From assembly GCA_005765155.1 (NCBI GenBank), contig VCCP01000008.1, positions 186,001 through 250,000 on the forward strand: a DNA stretch of 64,000 bases, written 5' to 3'. The stretch's first letter is position 1. The number at the start of each line of letters is the position of its first letter. Source of the DNA: Zelopaecilomyces penicillatus. Taxonomy: Eukaryota > Ascomycota > Sordariomycetes > Hypocreales > Pseudodiploosporaceae. Of this stretch, positions 40,812-51,792 are shown piece by piece. The notes under the pieces were generated by a model. That model did not search any database, had not been told where the DNA came from, and saw only the letters and a program-made list of their open reading frames with translations. A program made the translations under genes and the position numbers.

Positions 40812-40915
40812 ATTAAATGTGGCTATATTATTGATCTGGCCCACGTTAGTGATAAGCACCACCTTTGGTGATTGGAGCAAATGCGAGAACCAGAAAAGTG
40901 GGGCGTGGCACGAGT
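40812..40915 (-). repeat. Right terminal inverted repeat
   Basis: Reverse complement of the left end over about 100 bp, with better-preserved C/G. It ends CACGAGT before GCT. A short frame of 76 codons on the minus strand that crosses it is not a gene. Confidence 0.75.
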
Positions 40916-41239
40916 GCTCTTATATCAACATACGGTAGGTTAATAATACCAAGAGTGCATAAACAACGTAGCTTCTGACCAAGATCTACACTAGGCAAAG
41001 TTTCCTCTCTTATAACGTTTACCTCTCTTCTACCAACGCCACCAGACATAAAAAAGCCGTAACGCAGCTTTTCCAACCTGAGATACCCCCGAAGCGTCCA
41101 AATGAATTCACATACTAAACATCAGCTACTTGGAATGAAGGCACCGGTCATGTGCCGCCTCTCAATGCACTTGCAACTGAAACCCCTCTCCCTACCGGGG
41201 CATGATAGGCACCAATACTTTGAAAACCCCTATTAAATC
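40916..41239. other. Intergenic, 3' flank of the forkhead gene
   Basis: About 320 bp of normal composition between the inverted-repeat element and the forkhead stop codon. No gene or RNA recognised. Confidence 0.5.
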
Positions 41240-43213
41240 TCAATTAGCATAAGGAAGTTGCCGGTTTAAGAGTAGACGAGCGTACTTTGTCAAGTCGAAA
41301 CCTTGCTCCTCCTCAATCTCGTCTAATGGACTGATGTGCTGCTGTGGTCCAGATCTCTGCGGCCGAGAGGGACTGCTTGGAGGTGACTTGCTGGCTCGAG
41401 GCGGACTGCTGCTCTGCGGCGGAATTCCAACAGCAATTTTAGAGGGACTAAGTTCGTACTGTGCAGGGGCTTTTAATGGCGTGCTGCCTACATCGGCGTA
41501 CTTCCAGAAGGGCGCTGGAGAGCTAGTCGGCATGTGTTGGCTGGGCCGCTGAGCGGTGCTTGGGGGCGCTAATTTAGGATGAACGCGTGGAGGGGCCGGC
41601 GTGACAAAAGAAGCACCATCTTCTTGCAAGTAAGATGAGGTGAGCGTAGGTGACTGCGGTTGAAAGGTTGAAAAGGTCGAGTCAGTCGTAGTCGGTTTCC
41701 TTTGCCGTGGTAGTGGACTGCCATCAGCAGTCAATGCTGCGCTTCTCCCGGATTTCCTTGTGGAAGTTCGATCAGGTGTTGAGTGAACCATGTAGAACGA
41801 GGGTCGAAGGCGTGGCGAGGCTAAAGGGGACTCTTCCTGTTTGCGAGAGGACGGAGAATCCCGGGCTGCCATTTCTTTTGGTCCCTGTGTGATGTAGTTA
41901 AGTTGACTTGGCGATGAAGGGGCAGAAGATCCCCGATGTCCACCTCGACCGATTTTATAGGCGTTTCGGACCATTTCATCCCGGGCTTCGGGCACAATCT
42001 GCCATTTCATGCCTTTACCTGGCTCATCCGTCGACCGTGCGATTTTGTCGAATGACCTATTGAGCGACAGATTGTGACGAATAGAATTCTATTATCCATG
42101 ATTAGAACCCCAAAATCAAAACGGCGGTACAACGCACAAATGGGAACAACTCACTTGCCATCCTGCAGCTTGCTGATGACGATAATATGAATAGCTACTC
42201 ATAATGAAAGTATAGATTCCGTTCAGATTTAACTTTCCATCTGGAGCATTCAGAATGGCTTGGGTAATCATCTGCGCATAGCTGTATTGAGGCTTAATGT
42301 GCAGATTGTCATCGTGACTTAGATCCAAACCGTTGGTGCCAATCATAATAGCTGGTGTGCTAGCTGCTGCAGGAGACCTTGTGCTGCTTCCAACGCTGCA
42401 GCGCTGAGTTGACGGCGGAGTACCCGGTCGTACGCGATCTGACGGCACGGGGGCAATGAGAGGATGGCGTCGAGCGGGTGCAACGCGTGGTGTTTCGCTA
42501 CTCAATCCACATCTTTGAAGAAATATGGGATGGACATGAAGAGGACTGATTTCCGAGGGTAGAACAAACATCATCTCAACATTGCCAACCTCAATGACTT
42601 CGCCGCTGGTGAGGGAATGTGAGGTTCTTGATTTAAGAGGCTGGCCATTAACCTTAGCCCCATTACGGCCCTTTATCTGAAGCACCCATTTCTCCTCTTT
42701 GGAATCGAAGCATATGGATGCATGCTCACGCGAGACCATCTTGCTTGGTCCCAGATCAATGTGTATGTGATCTTGGCTCCCGTCATCATCACCGCTGGCG
42801 TGCAAAATTTCCGGAGCGCGACCGATATTCACATTAAGTTTCGTAATATAGAAGGTCCAATCTTGGGCCGCTACTTTCGCATATGCCTTAACGCCATCGC
42901 CGTTGGCCTCATGTATGGCATTGGCATGATCCTTGCAGGCTTGAACAGGTTGACATTTTAGTTGTGGTGTGACCTGTGCTACAAGTTGGTCGTCACCGGC
43001 TGTTGGTAGAGACTCAGCATCCAGTGGTTGGGTTAAGGGAGGAACAGTCGGACCTCCAGAACCGAAACGATCTGGTGATGATACCTTCTTGCGACGTTTC
43101 ACGGGTCGGCTTGGCGATGAGTCTTCCATGTCTATTTCAATAGCTGTGGCAGAATCCATAACTTTGCACAGGTCGCGCAGACCGCGCTGGCTTCTTTTTG
43201 CTGACGGAGGCAT
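41240..43213 (-). CDS. FKH2: FHA-forkhead transcription factor (Fkh1/2 family)
   Basis: Two exons, 43213-42155 and 42088-41240, joined at a GTGAGT...TAG intron of 66 bp that falls inside the forkhead domain; product 635 residues. A basic nuclear-localisation-like stretch RPVKRRKK is at 37-44. The FHA domain at about 120-220 has the phosphothreonine-pocket residues G-R (131-132), S-R-E-H (161-164) and N-G (184-185). The forkhead domain is at about 306-400, from KPQYSYAQMI to the recognition helix WQNSIRHNLSLN spanning the splice site. The Ser/Pro-rich tail ends with a conserved-looking EEEQGFDLTKYARLLLN. The family binds RYMAAYA-like sites and drives G2/M genes in yeast. Fkh1 versus Fkh2 cannot be separated in filamentous fungi, which usually have one. 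It faces PAP1 divergently. Confidence 0.92.
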
Positions 43214-44347
43214 CGTTAATAGTCAAATAGAAGCGAATGTTGACGTTGAAGTGGGAGCTGGAGGGAGTCGAGATGCTCCCGCGGTCAGTTGTTGCAAGAC
43301 CGAAAGAAACATAAGCGGGAGCAGCAGCGTTGCGCACAATTTTGAGCAAACTAGCAATGCTAACAAACAACGAGTATGAGTTACCAAGGTGAAAGGGAGG
43401 CCACGATTCTCGCGTTGCTTGCGTTGCAGGCCTTATCAAGTTGACATATGGAATAAGATGAAATGGCCTGGTGGGTGGCTGATATATGGATTTCGACTTC
43501 GCTACTCAGCCTGAAGGTTTGTTACCTTAGTTAAGAATAGGTAATATTACCGCGTTCGCGTTTATTGGATTTCGTGGTCCCCCTGTCGCCCTTGGCAGGT
43601 CGGATGCACAGGCCACCTCGATTTCCCAATATCCTCGTCTTAAATGCATACTTCGCCTGATGGCGCTGCGGAAAGGTTGCAATTAAGGCGGCAATACGGG
43701 TAATATCAGTTAATATTCAGGTATACCTAGTACTCCAATTGTCCACTTGGACCCATCCGTGTTTCAATTTGAGAACGATAGATACATCATCATGCATTTC
43801 ATCATCACCTGACGCGCTAGCTAGAGTCCCAAGCAGAAGACTTTGAAATGCCAAACAGGTATTGAGCTCTTGGTACCTGTCACTAATCACAGGTGGAGGG
43901 TAAAAGAGTAATACTGGATATTTTGCTCATTCACAAGTACATTATCCAATACCAAAAGACCCAGTTCTCTTGGGGTTTTTATGGCCCCAGTACGATGCCT
44001 CGTGCTTCACTTGCACTGATGAATGTAAGCTTGGCAAGGCAGCTCGTACACGGATAAACGCTAACCCTGTCACCGAACCCTGCCCCAGCAGGTACTTACT
44101 AAATTAGGGTGGACGAAGAAAGGATAGGCCTATGTACGAATACCTTCTCACGCAACCTACAATCGCGACGAACGCGCCTAGTTCCAAACCCTCCACGTTT
44201 GTTGCATAACCTGAATCCCAACGCCGGCGCCGGAGGCAGCTATCAAGCTTGAAAGCAAGGGAATAAGCTGTGACTTCACCGAACTTCCCTACGGCTCCTC
44301 TGCGCCTACAGCCCACAGCCCTAAGTAATCAACGCTATTCATTCACC
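43214..44347. promoter_or_regulatory. Shared upstream region of FKH and PAP1
   Basis: A 1.13-kb region between two divergent start codons, so it must hold both promoters and 5' leaders. No long recognisable frame. I do not claim specific factor sites. No tRNA or other RNA gene seen. Confidence 0.5.
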
Positions 44348-46435
44348 ATGGCTACCGAGCAATTTTACGGTGTCACGCCTCCGATTTCTGTTACTTTGCC
44401 TACTGAATCAGAGAAGCGAGCCAGTGATGCTCTCATAGAGGAACTTCGGCGTCAGAAAACTTTCGAAAGCCCCTCTGAAACACAAAAAAGGCAAGGCAGT
44501 ACAATCTCGGTTCAGTGACAATCCATCTTAATCTAATTTCAATCGCAGGCATAAAGTCCTAGAGTCGCTTCAGCTTATTTGTGATGAGTTTGTGAGAAAG
44601 GTCGCCAGAGAAAAGGAACCAAAAAACGAAATCCTCATCAAGAATGCCAGGGGAAAAGTATTCACGTACGGCAGCTTCCGGTTGGGTGTGTTTGGTCCCG
44701 GTTCTGATATTGATACTCTCATTGTCGCTCCGAAATATGTCACTCGTGACGATTATTTCAAATATTTTCCTGATTTACTCACTGAAATGGCTCCAAAGGG
44801 GTCTGTAACGGACCTGACCGTGGTCATGGATGCTTTCGTGCCGATCATCAAGTTTGAGTTTTCAGGTATAAGTATTGATTTGATTTTTTCCAGAATCATA
44901 CAGAAACAACTTGCCCCAGACTTTGATAATCTGAAAGACTCGAGCTTGCTACGTGGTCTAGATGAAGCCGAGTTACGATCACTCAATGGTACCCGTGTCA
45001 CAGACGAGATTTTGGCGCTTGTTCCAGAGGAGAGCACTTTCAAGCTCGCACTTCGGGCCATCAAACTATGGGCGCAACGTCGTGCAGTTTACGCAAACAT
45101 AATGGGCTTCCCTGGTGGTGTCGCGTGGGCGATGCTCGTTGCCCGTGTCTGCCAGCTCTACCCCAAAGCTGCGACCTCCGTTATAGTGAACAAATTCTTC
45201 CTTATCATTGGCCAGTGGCGATGGCCGCAGCCTGTGCTTCTCAAACCCATAGGTAGCGGCCCACTACCGGTTCGAGTATGGAACCCGAAGGTACGCGTTG
45301 TCATCCCCAAACCATTTCAAGTTCCCTCCTAATGTGTTTGTGGCGTAGCTTTATAAAGGAGATTCCTTTCACCTCATGCCTGTAATCACCCCCGCTTACC
45401 CGTCGATGTGTGCAACTTTCAATATTACACGGTCTTCAATGACCATTATCAACCGTGAACTTCAGCATGGGCTTGAGTTATCAGAGCAAATCATGGTAGG
45501 AAAGCGACTTTGGAGCGACCTTTTCATCAAGCATACATTTTTCACTTGTGGCTACAAGTATTACATCTCCGTCATATCTGCAAGCAAGACTAAGGAAGCA
45601 CATAAGGTATGGTCTGGATACATTGAGTCTAAGGTCCGTATGCTTGTGCAGAAACTGGAACAGCATCCATCTATTGCATTAGCACATGCATTCAATAAGG
45701 GATATGACCGGAGGCACCGGTGTAAGAACGACAACGAAATCGAACAAGTCCAAGAAGGTAGTCTCGAATTTGTTCAGGTATCCAATGCCCAGTTTGAGAC
45801 ACAGGAAGATGAGCCTGCCATGACTCCTGGCGAAGAGGAACAAGGCAATGGCAGCGGCAATGCAGATCCAATCACACCAACTGAAGTCTTCACGAGTACG
45901 CATTATATTGGTCTCGAGTTAGACGAAGGTATGCCCCCTTTTCACGACGAAGAATATGCTTAGTAAATTCTGCATCCGCCATGGAGATGCTAACATTACA
46001 GCCGCGAAATCACTTGATCTTTCATACCAGGTCGACGAGTTTAAGGCTCTATGTACTCAATGGAAAAGGTATCAGGAGGAGTTGCATCCTTTTGTATCAA
46101 TTGGCGTGCAGCATGTTCGAAAGTAAGCCCTTGCCTGCTATTTGCAGATCACATGAGCTCTATCTAATTCACGATCTAGTTTCAATCTTCCAGATGATGT
46201 ATTCGAGTCAGGCGAAAAGAAACCTCAGAAAAAGTCTAACGGCGCGAAGAGGCAGGCCAATGGCAAGAAACGAGGCCCATCAGAGGTAATTCAGCGCATC
46301 GGCATTCGACTCCGAGCCGTAGGATATGACACTGGAATTAGCTTCTCAGTGGAGAAAGAAAATGTGCTAATGAACAAGCAGGATAACCCAGCACCAGCGA
46401 AGCGGCAGCAAGCCCCAGTTGCAGCCGCCGGTTAA
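44348..46435 (+). CDS. PAP1: Poly(A) polymerase PAP1
   Basis: Six exons: 44348-44490, 44549-45290, 45349-45928, 46002-46122, 46180-46285, 46382-46435; 581 residues, normal for filamentous fungi. The start is the CACC-ATG giving MATEQFYGVTPPIS, shared by the family. Intron 1 has a GC donor (AG|GCAAGG) and a normal CAG acceptor. The last intron (96 bp) is a multiple of three with no stop, so its splicing is inferred from the family C terminus. The nucleotidyltransferase motif GSFRLGVFGPGSDID places catalytic Asp at 101 and 103, with the third Asp at 158 (GISIDLIF). Central and RNA-binding domains follow (IYANIMGFPGGVAWAML, HTFFTCGYKYYISV). The Lys/Arg-rich C terminus is NLS-like (KKRGPSE, PAKRQQ). 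It adds poly(A) to cleaved pre-mRNA as part of the cleavage and polyadenylation factor in the nucleus. Confidence 0.95.
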
Positions 46436-47084
46436 TCATGACAACCGTTTATTTTCCGGAATCCACGTTCTTGTGAGATGTGTTTGTTGAACGGATTAAG
46501 AGCGTTGAACCGCTAAGGCTTGACTCCATGCTAAGCATCCAACTCTTCATATTTTAGGCTGCTAACAGGAAGCAGACCCTTACGTTACCCCATCAACCTG
46601 TGCATTATGTAACACAAGGACAGAGGGCACGCTCATCACCCCACAATGCACTTGCTTCAATTTTCTAACCATCTCGGCCACTTTTATCCGGTTACTTTCC
46701 ATTCCCAGCCTTCACCTCTTTGTTGTTGTACTATTGCATCCGGTCTAAGGTCATAGCCGGAAAAGTAAATACATACTAGGCATCAGCACAGTTGAGTTGC
46801 AGGGGCGGAGCAGTATAGCATTCACACTACGAAGTCCGCATTCCTAGGGAATCCATGGTGGCATGATCCATGGATATAGATATTGGTTTCAGACACCTGG
46901 CGACTGATGCATCCTACAGACGCACATTTACACCCAGATTGGGTATTGTAGAAAACGCAAAAACCAAAAACCAAAAAAAAAAATGGTTTGCCAGACAGCG
47001 AATGCATATCCTATTTCAAGACTCGACATCTCAGCAAACAGTTCTTAAACTCTGCCAACAATTGAACGATAGGATCATGTTACA
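46436..47084. other. Intergenic between convergent PAP1 and DML1
   Basis: About 650 bp; must contain both 3' UTRs and terminators. Includes an A-rich run at about 46970-46984. No gene recognised. Confidence 0.5.
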
Positions 47085-48767
47085 CTAAGAATCATCATTA
47101 TCTTCATCACTCCCACTGCTGAAGCCATCCTGGTAGGTGTCTTCTATTTCAGCCAGGGCATTGACAAGGCCTTCTCGGTCCTCTAGTCCCATGGTCCATG
47201 TAATCTGAGATCGCAAGGATTTCATCTGTGCGGGGATCAAATTATCGGTGGATATAGATGTATGTACCTGGACGCCGCCCCGTTCTCCAACATCAGTGTA
47301 GAGCTTAGGATAGCTATCTAGCAAAGGGAATTGAACAGAAGATGTGTATCTATTCGCGTTAGCTCAGCCACATATCCTGGAGTTGTGTGTATCAGGAAAT
47401 ATGAAAACAGCTTAGTTTATGATCTTACCTCTGCAGGACAGGGTTTCCCATGATGGGTCTTTGATTTTGTGTCACTACAGAATCCATATCCTTGTTAGAA
47501 ATACCGACCCCCCGCCATGTCAAGAGTTGTCCAAAAATTCGTAAATTATGTTTGGTCGTTTGAGCTTCGAGTCCACCAATCTGAGAGAGATACATGTCAA
47601 GACTCGCATCCTCATGGCTGCTGGCCTCTTGCCCAACCACCATTTTGAGGTTGGCAAGTGTTTGGTTACCTTTGACGTTCAAGCCCTGGACCATGTCAGT
47701 AAGGGAGGCTTGCTCAATGTTGATACCTGGAGCGAGGCGGGACTGGAATATGGCACTCTCAGCAGCAATAGCGAGCAGTGCAGATGTTTCCCAAAGCGAA
47801 CGACGGTCCATCACAACATTCCGTGGTAGTTGACTTGTTGGAATAGCCAGAGGAACTACCATTGAGGCTTGACAGCTGGCATGAGCAAGACTTTGGGCCA
47901 CATTGGCCATACCAAGTCGACGCTTCTCCCTTGAAATACCAGCCAACGAGCCCTGGGATCCCCAGACCCAGATACACGACTTTGGATATTCGTCTCGTAA
48001 AGCGTCCAGATATGAGCAGGCAAACCCGCCCCAGGCATCGTCCAATGTAGTGAAGACTTGAATGCCCTGCATTTGATCACACTCTTCGACAAATGGTCGC
48101 CAGTCACGGTCCACAAGATCATGCTCCCTGTCAAGCGCTTGGAACAAAGCTGTTCCCATGGAGAAGCGCTCGAACGGCATGATGGCCGATTGTACCTCGT
48201 AATCATGAAGCTGCACGAGGGATTTGGGGTGGTAATAAACCCGAGAGAAGTCAGACCAGTAGCGAATCCTGGTCGATATGAGCGGTGCTGGCTGAATTCC
48301 AGCATCAAGACTCTGCTGATATTCGCTGGAACTAAGCGGTTGCTGTTCGTGAAGCGCAGGTTTGCCAGGCCTATGGTAGCATGCATATATAGTAAGCAAG
48401 GAGTTTCATTTCAAGGAGGGATCAGTCAGTACTAAGGCAACAACAACCTTGTAACTGTTGCCACCATACAATAGCCAACTTACCAGAGAGATGCAGCCCC
48501 AGCGGCTGCATCGATACCAAAATCCGCATCATACAGAGCATTGATCTTGCGCAGAGAACCAAAACCTCCTTTCAAGTCGTAGACAACGGTCCGTGGTAAA
48601 AAGGTCTCGTTCCCATCAGCACCGATGCCGCCACGCCAGTGAACATCATTGTCCACGATGGGTTGCGCCTCATCTCCGTAGGTAAAATATGATTCCTGGG
48701 TGTTCCAGAAGTGCGTAGCGACATAGTTGCTCTGTTGGCCGAGCTGAAGGGTGACGATTTCACGCAT
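47085..48767 (-). CDS. DML1: DML1/misato family protein, mitochondrial inheritance
   Basis: Three exons: 48767-48484, 48370-47429, 47349-47085; 496 residues. Introns are GTAAGT...TAG (113 bp) and GTAAGA...TAG (79 bp). The protein starts MREIVTLQLGQQSNYVATHFWN, the misato/tubulin-like segment with the G-Q-x2-N signature. The middle shows the family's YWSDFxRVYYHPKSLVQL and DDAWGGFACSYL segments, and the acidic C terminus ends in SGSDEDNDDS. In yeast, Dml1 is essential and is needed for mitochondrial DNA inheritance and normal mitochondrial/chromosome partitioning; the protein resembles tubulin but lacks a clear GTP-binding signature. Length and order agree with the family. No damage seen. Confidence 0.93.
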
Positions 48768-49864
48768 CTTAATTGTTTGAGTTCATTTACTGGGCGTGTG
48801 TATCAATCAGGGCACAGTGTAAGCCGTTGAAGACCCAGAGAGAGCTATAGCAGACTCTCGTTCATCCCTATGTCATTCAACATTGTTTTACTTCACCTAG
48901 ACTGATCAGGACTGGGATTGTGGATGGCTTGCAATCAAAAGCGTGGTGGGAATTTCATACACCGGGCCCGCAGGCATATTGCGGAAAGAAAAGTGGGTCA
49001 CACTACAGGGTATGCAAAACAAAGACGATGCTGGAGGTGAATGAAGAGATAGAAGTGATCCGAGTATTGTGATATGTTGAAAATTATTGAATGGTTAGAA
49101 TTTGGATTAAATTTACATTAGTAATATCGCTGTCTTGTAATTTGGGTTGGACATGAATCGATCTTAGTCCTTGCCCCCTCCACAACGTGTCTTTCTTTTC
49201 GCCTGCTCAGTTTTGACATTCGTCGAACTTCGCATAGATCCTACTGGAGCTAGTATTTTCGACAAGTCTGTTCACATTGATAAACACTACCTAGTACCCA
49301 CCTATGGATTCATCAACAGTTTGACAATCCACTTGGTATTTGGACAACCAGGTTTTAGCAAACACTGCAAATTCGAAGCCCATGACCAAAACGTTAACGA
49401 CAAGTGAGGGTCAAACTTGGTGAATAAATGCAATGTCAGTTTTGTTTGTGGCAAGGGCTGGAATATTTCAAAATAATAGACAACCATCTACCTGAGGAAG
49501 TGGCCCTAGTATCAGCAGTCGGCTTAATAAGGCAGCTCCACCATCGCCATAAATGCCACTCCTGGACAAGACCCTTACATTGGTTGCATTTCTCCGCCGC
49601 CGAGGAAGTATATCTCCCTCAATGCTCCTCCACCCATGCTGCGCTACATAACCTGTTCGAAGCAGACAGCTTCACGTTCAAAATTGCACAAAAGTGCATA
49701 GATAATGAACACGGTGACAGTAGACACCAATGAGAGTCAGCAATTGGGCAACTGTATTTTTGGTGTATACAAGTTATATTTGGTATTGGCTGAACCATGA
49801 TAGAGTCACCTATGAACCACCCATCTATTGCTTCGAAATTGGCTTGGGCCGAGGAAGAAAACTC
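48768..49864. promoter_or_regulatory. DML1 upstream region and septin-like 3' flank
   Basis: About 1.1 kb without a recognisable gene, wide for this island. Plus-strand frames at 49171-49407 and 49428-49733 resemble nothing known, and the first lacks an ATG. It should contain the DML1 promoter and the 3' UTR of the next gene. A non-coding RNA cannot be excluded. Confidence 0.45.
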
Positions 49865-51792
49865 TCACTCGGGATGAACCAACCAGGCAGCAACACCCCC
49901 GACAACACCAAGACTACTTAGCAGTTCAAGGGTCACTTTTCCTCTGCACTTAAACTGACTGGCCACTTGCAAAAGTCCAAGGGGATCTTGATGAGGAAAA
50001 TCATTCGATACCTTCAGGGCTCGACTTCGGCGATTTTCTTTGCGTGTTGGGACCCTCGCCAAGGGCATTTCGCATGCTATCGATTCTGACCATGCAAATT
50101 GTGACATCATCTCGTCTACTCGTTCCGTTGTAAGACTTTGTTGCAAACTATCTGCCCAGTTGACAGCCTCGATGCGCCTCCAGCGTTGGTGTTGAACAAA
50201 GGTGCCAACAGGTAAGGAAGGCGCAAGGGGTACCGTAACTGCCATGGTCTGGTAGCTCGAAACGGGCTGAAAAGAAGATCCCAGACCACGGTGGTGACGC
50301 CAGTTTATACACTTCAAAGCAGCACAATGGCGCAGCCTAGAGCTACCATCCTGAGATAAGAGATCGTCCACAAGGCGGCTCAGATCACTTGAGGCTAAGG
50401 GCTGAATGTAGTCAGAGCTCATTAATACGCTTGCGTCTATAACATCGTCATCGGACTGCAAGACACTGGAAACAGCATAAATTGTCGACTCTTCCTCCGG
50501 CAGATCTGGCATCGCAAAAGAAAAGCAACCGATGACCTCACTTTCTAGCTTCTGCCGCACTGCGAGCTTGGATAGTGTCATTTCCTCGTCTCCAAATTCA
50601 TCAGAGTGCGCCAATAGCGGAATAAGATTGGTGATGCTCTGCAAAGCCTTCATAGTGGCAATATCACTCTGCATAGGACCTGTGAGTTCGTTAGTTTCTA
50701 TTGTGTATAGGGTTTTTGGCAGAACGAGCCTCATCATACCTGAATGAGGTAGTAGATAAAGAACAGCATCAACAATGGGATGCGCTCCGCTGCTCAAAAA
50801 CGCCCATAGGTCTGCATCCTCCATTGGCTTATTCAAAGCTGAGATCAATTGTTCTTCCACATAAAGAACCTCTGATGATATATCACCCGCCTTAGAATGT
50901 GTTGGGAAGTCCACAAAGCATATATTCCTATCGAGTATTTCCTCGGATGTTGCGGGATCTCTTCGCCTGGCGGAAGATGAAGATTCAAGCTCTGCTCTCC
51001 ACCAGGGACGTGGCCGTGTACTGGCATGTATCTCGATAGCTCTTCCCGTCATTGACGAACTCGCCGAGTCCATGTGCACAATGTGTTCACAACAACGAGC
51101 AATGGAAAGGATGAGTGATGTTTTCCCGATACCTTTCTCATGACTCAGCAATTATACTGCACAGATTTGCGCTGGCTAAAATACGCAGGCATAGACGTAC
51201 CAGCTTGGCCTGCTACGAGAATCCTAAGCTTCCCAAGTGACTTCCCTGTGTTGGTAAATGGACGGCGTCGTGGAACAACCATACTCGGCATGATAAGCTG
51301 CGGGACAAGAACACTTGCATGGCTTCCCAAGGAAGAACTCTGGCCAGCAATCTCGTGAGTGGGCCACAACGAACTCACAGTAAGGCTATCATGGCCAGTC
51401 GATGAAGTAAGAGACGAGACATCTGATGAGAGGACACTGAATGCAGATTCCGGGGCTGCAGGTGCAATATATGTTGACGATGTAGGTAGTATATGGTCCT
51501 GAGACAACATTTTGCTCATGGCACAGGGCGAAGACGGTGGTGACGCGGATGCTGCGACTGGTTGAGATGACAGATGTTGACCTGCAACAGAGCGATGGTC
51601 CAAACCCGAAGCTCGCTTGCCACCATTCCATTGTGAATGGAAGCACTTTTCATCTCTAGTATCTACATTGGATTCAGTAGTCATGAAGCAAGTTAACGGC
51701 GCCACAGACTGCTTGGAGCACATGTCATCTGCCCCCGCAAGAGTTGCTCCTCGAATGGTTGAAGCATTCGCCGAGGCTGAGATAGGCCGCAT
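49865..51792 (-). CDS. Septin-like P-loop protein with C-terminal hydrophobic segment
   Basis: Exons 51792-51201, 51132-50740 and 50679-49865; 599 residues. Intron 1 (68 bp) interrupts the P-loop: GQAG|IGKT at 195-202 only appears after splicing. Intron 2 (60 bp, GTATGA...CTAAC...ACAG) is a multiple of three without a stop and is inferred from its perfect splice and branch sites. The Ser/Pro-rich N terminus carries the MPSMVVPRRRPFTxTGK segment seen before the G domain in Aspergillus relatives. DRNICFVDFP replaces the usual DTPG switch motif and AHSD replaces AKAD, so nucleotide hydrolysis is doubtful. The tail has DPLGLLQVA and ends in a Gly/Ala/Val-rich hydrophobic segment (LGVVGGVAAWLV), a possible membrane anchor. 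This is the atypical septin-type G-domain family of filamentous fungi, whose function I do not know; it is not a core septin (no coiled coil). Confidence 0.85.

Larger units (their letters stand above)
38120..40915. mobile_element. Terminal-inverted-repeat element, 2.8 kb, RIP-degraded
   Basis: The two ends are inverted repeats of about 100 bp: 38120-38220 and 40812-40915. They share CACGCCCCACTTTTCTGG and CTAAAGGTGGTGCTTAT (CCAAAGG... on the right) and ATATAGCCAC. Between them the DNA is AT-rich, while both outer flanks are normal gene-island DNA, so this looks like an insertion. The trinucleotide GCT directly abuts both ends (38117-38119 and 40916-40918), a possible 3-bp TSD. No transposase can be read. 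Inside are a 4 x 25-bp tandem repeat and two nested copia LTRs. It is probably a DNA transposon or a non-autonomous derivative; the superfamily is unknown. Confidence 0.7.

Noticed and set aside
40846..41076. 76-codon minus-strand frame
   Set aside because: It runs across the right terminal inverted repeat into intergenic DNA and resembles nothing.
44499..44500. GT at 44499 as donor of PAP1 intron 1
   Set aside because: Joining it to the acceptor at 44548 puts exon 2 in the wrong frame with an early stop; the GC donor at 44491 restores the family sequence.
49171..49733. Plus-strand frames of 78 and 101 codons between DML1 and the septin-like gene
   Set aside because: The first lacks an ATG start, neither resembles a known protein, and no good intron joins them; left as intergenic.
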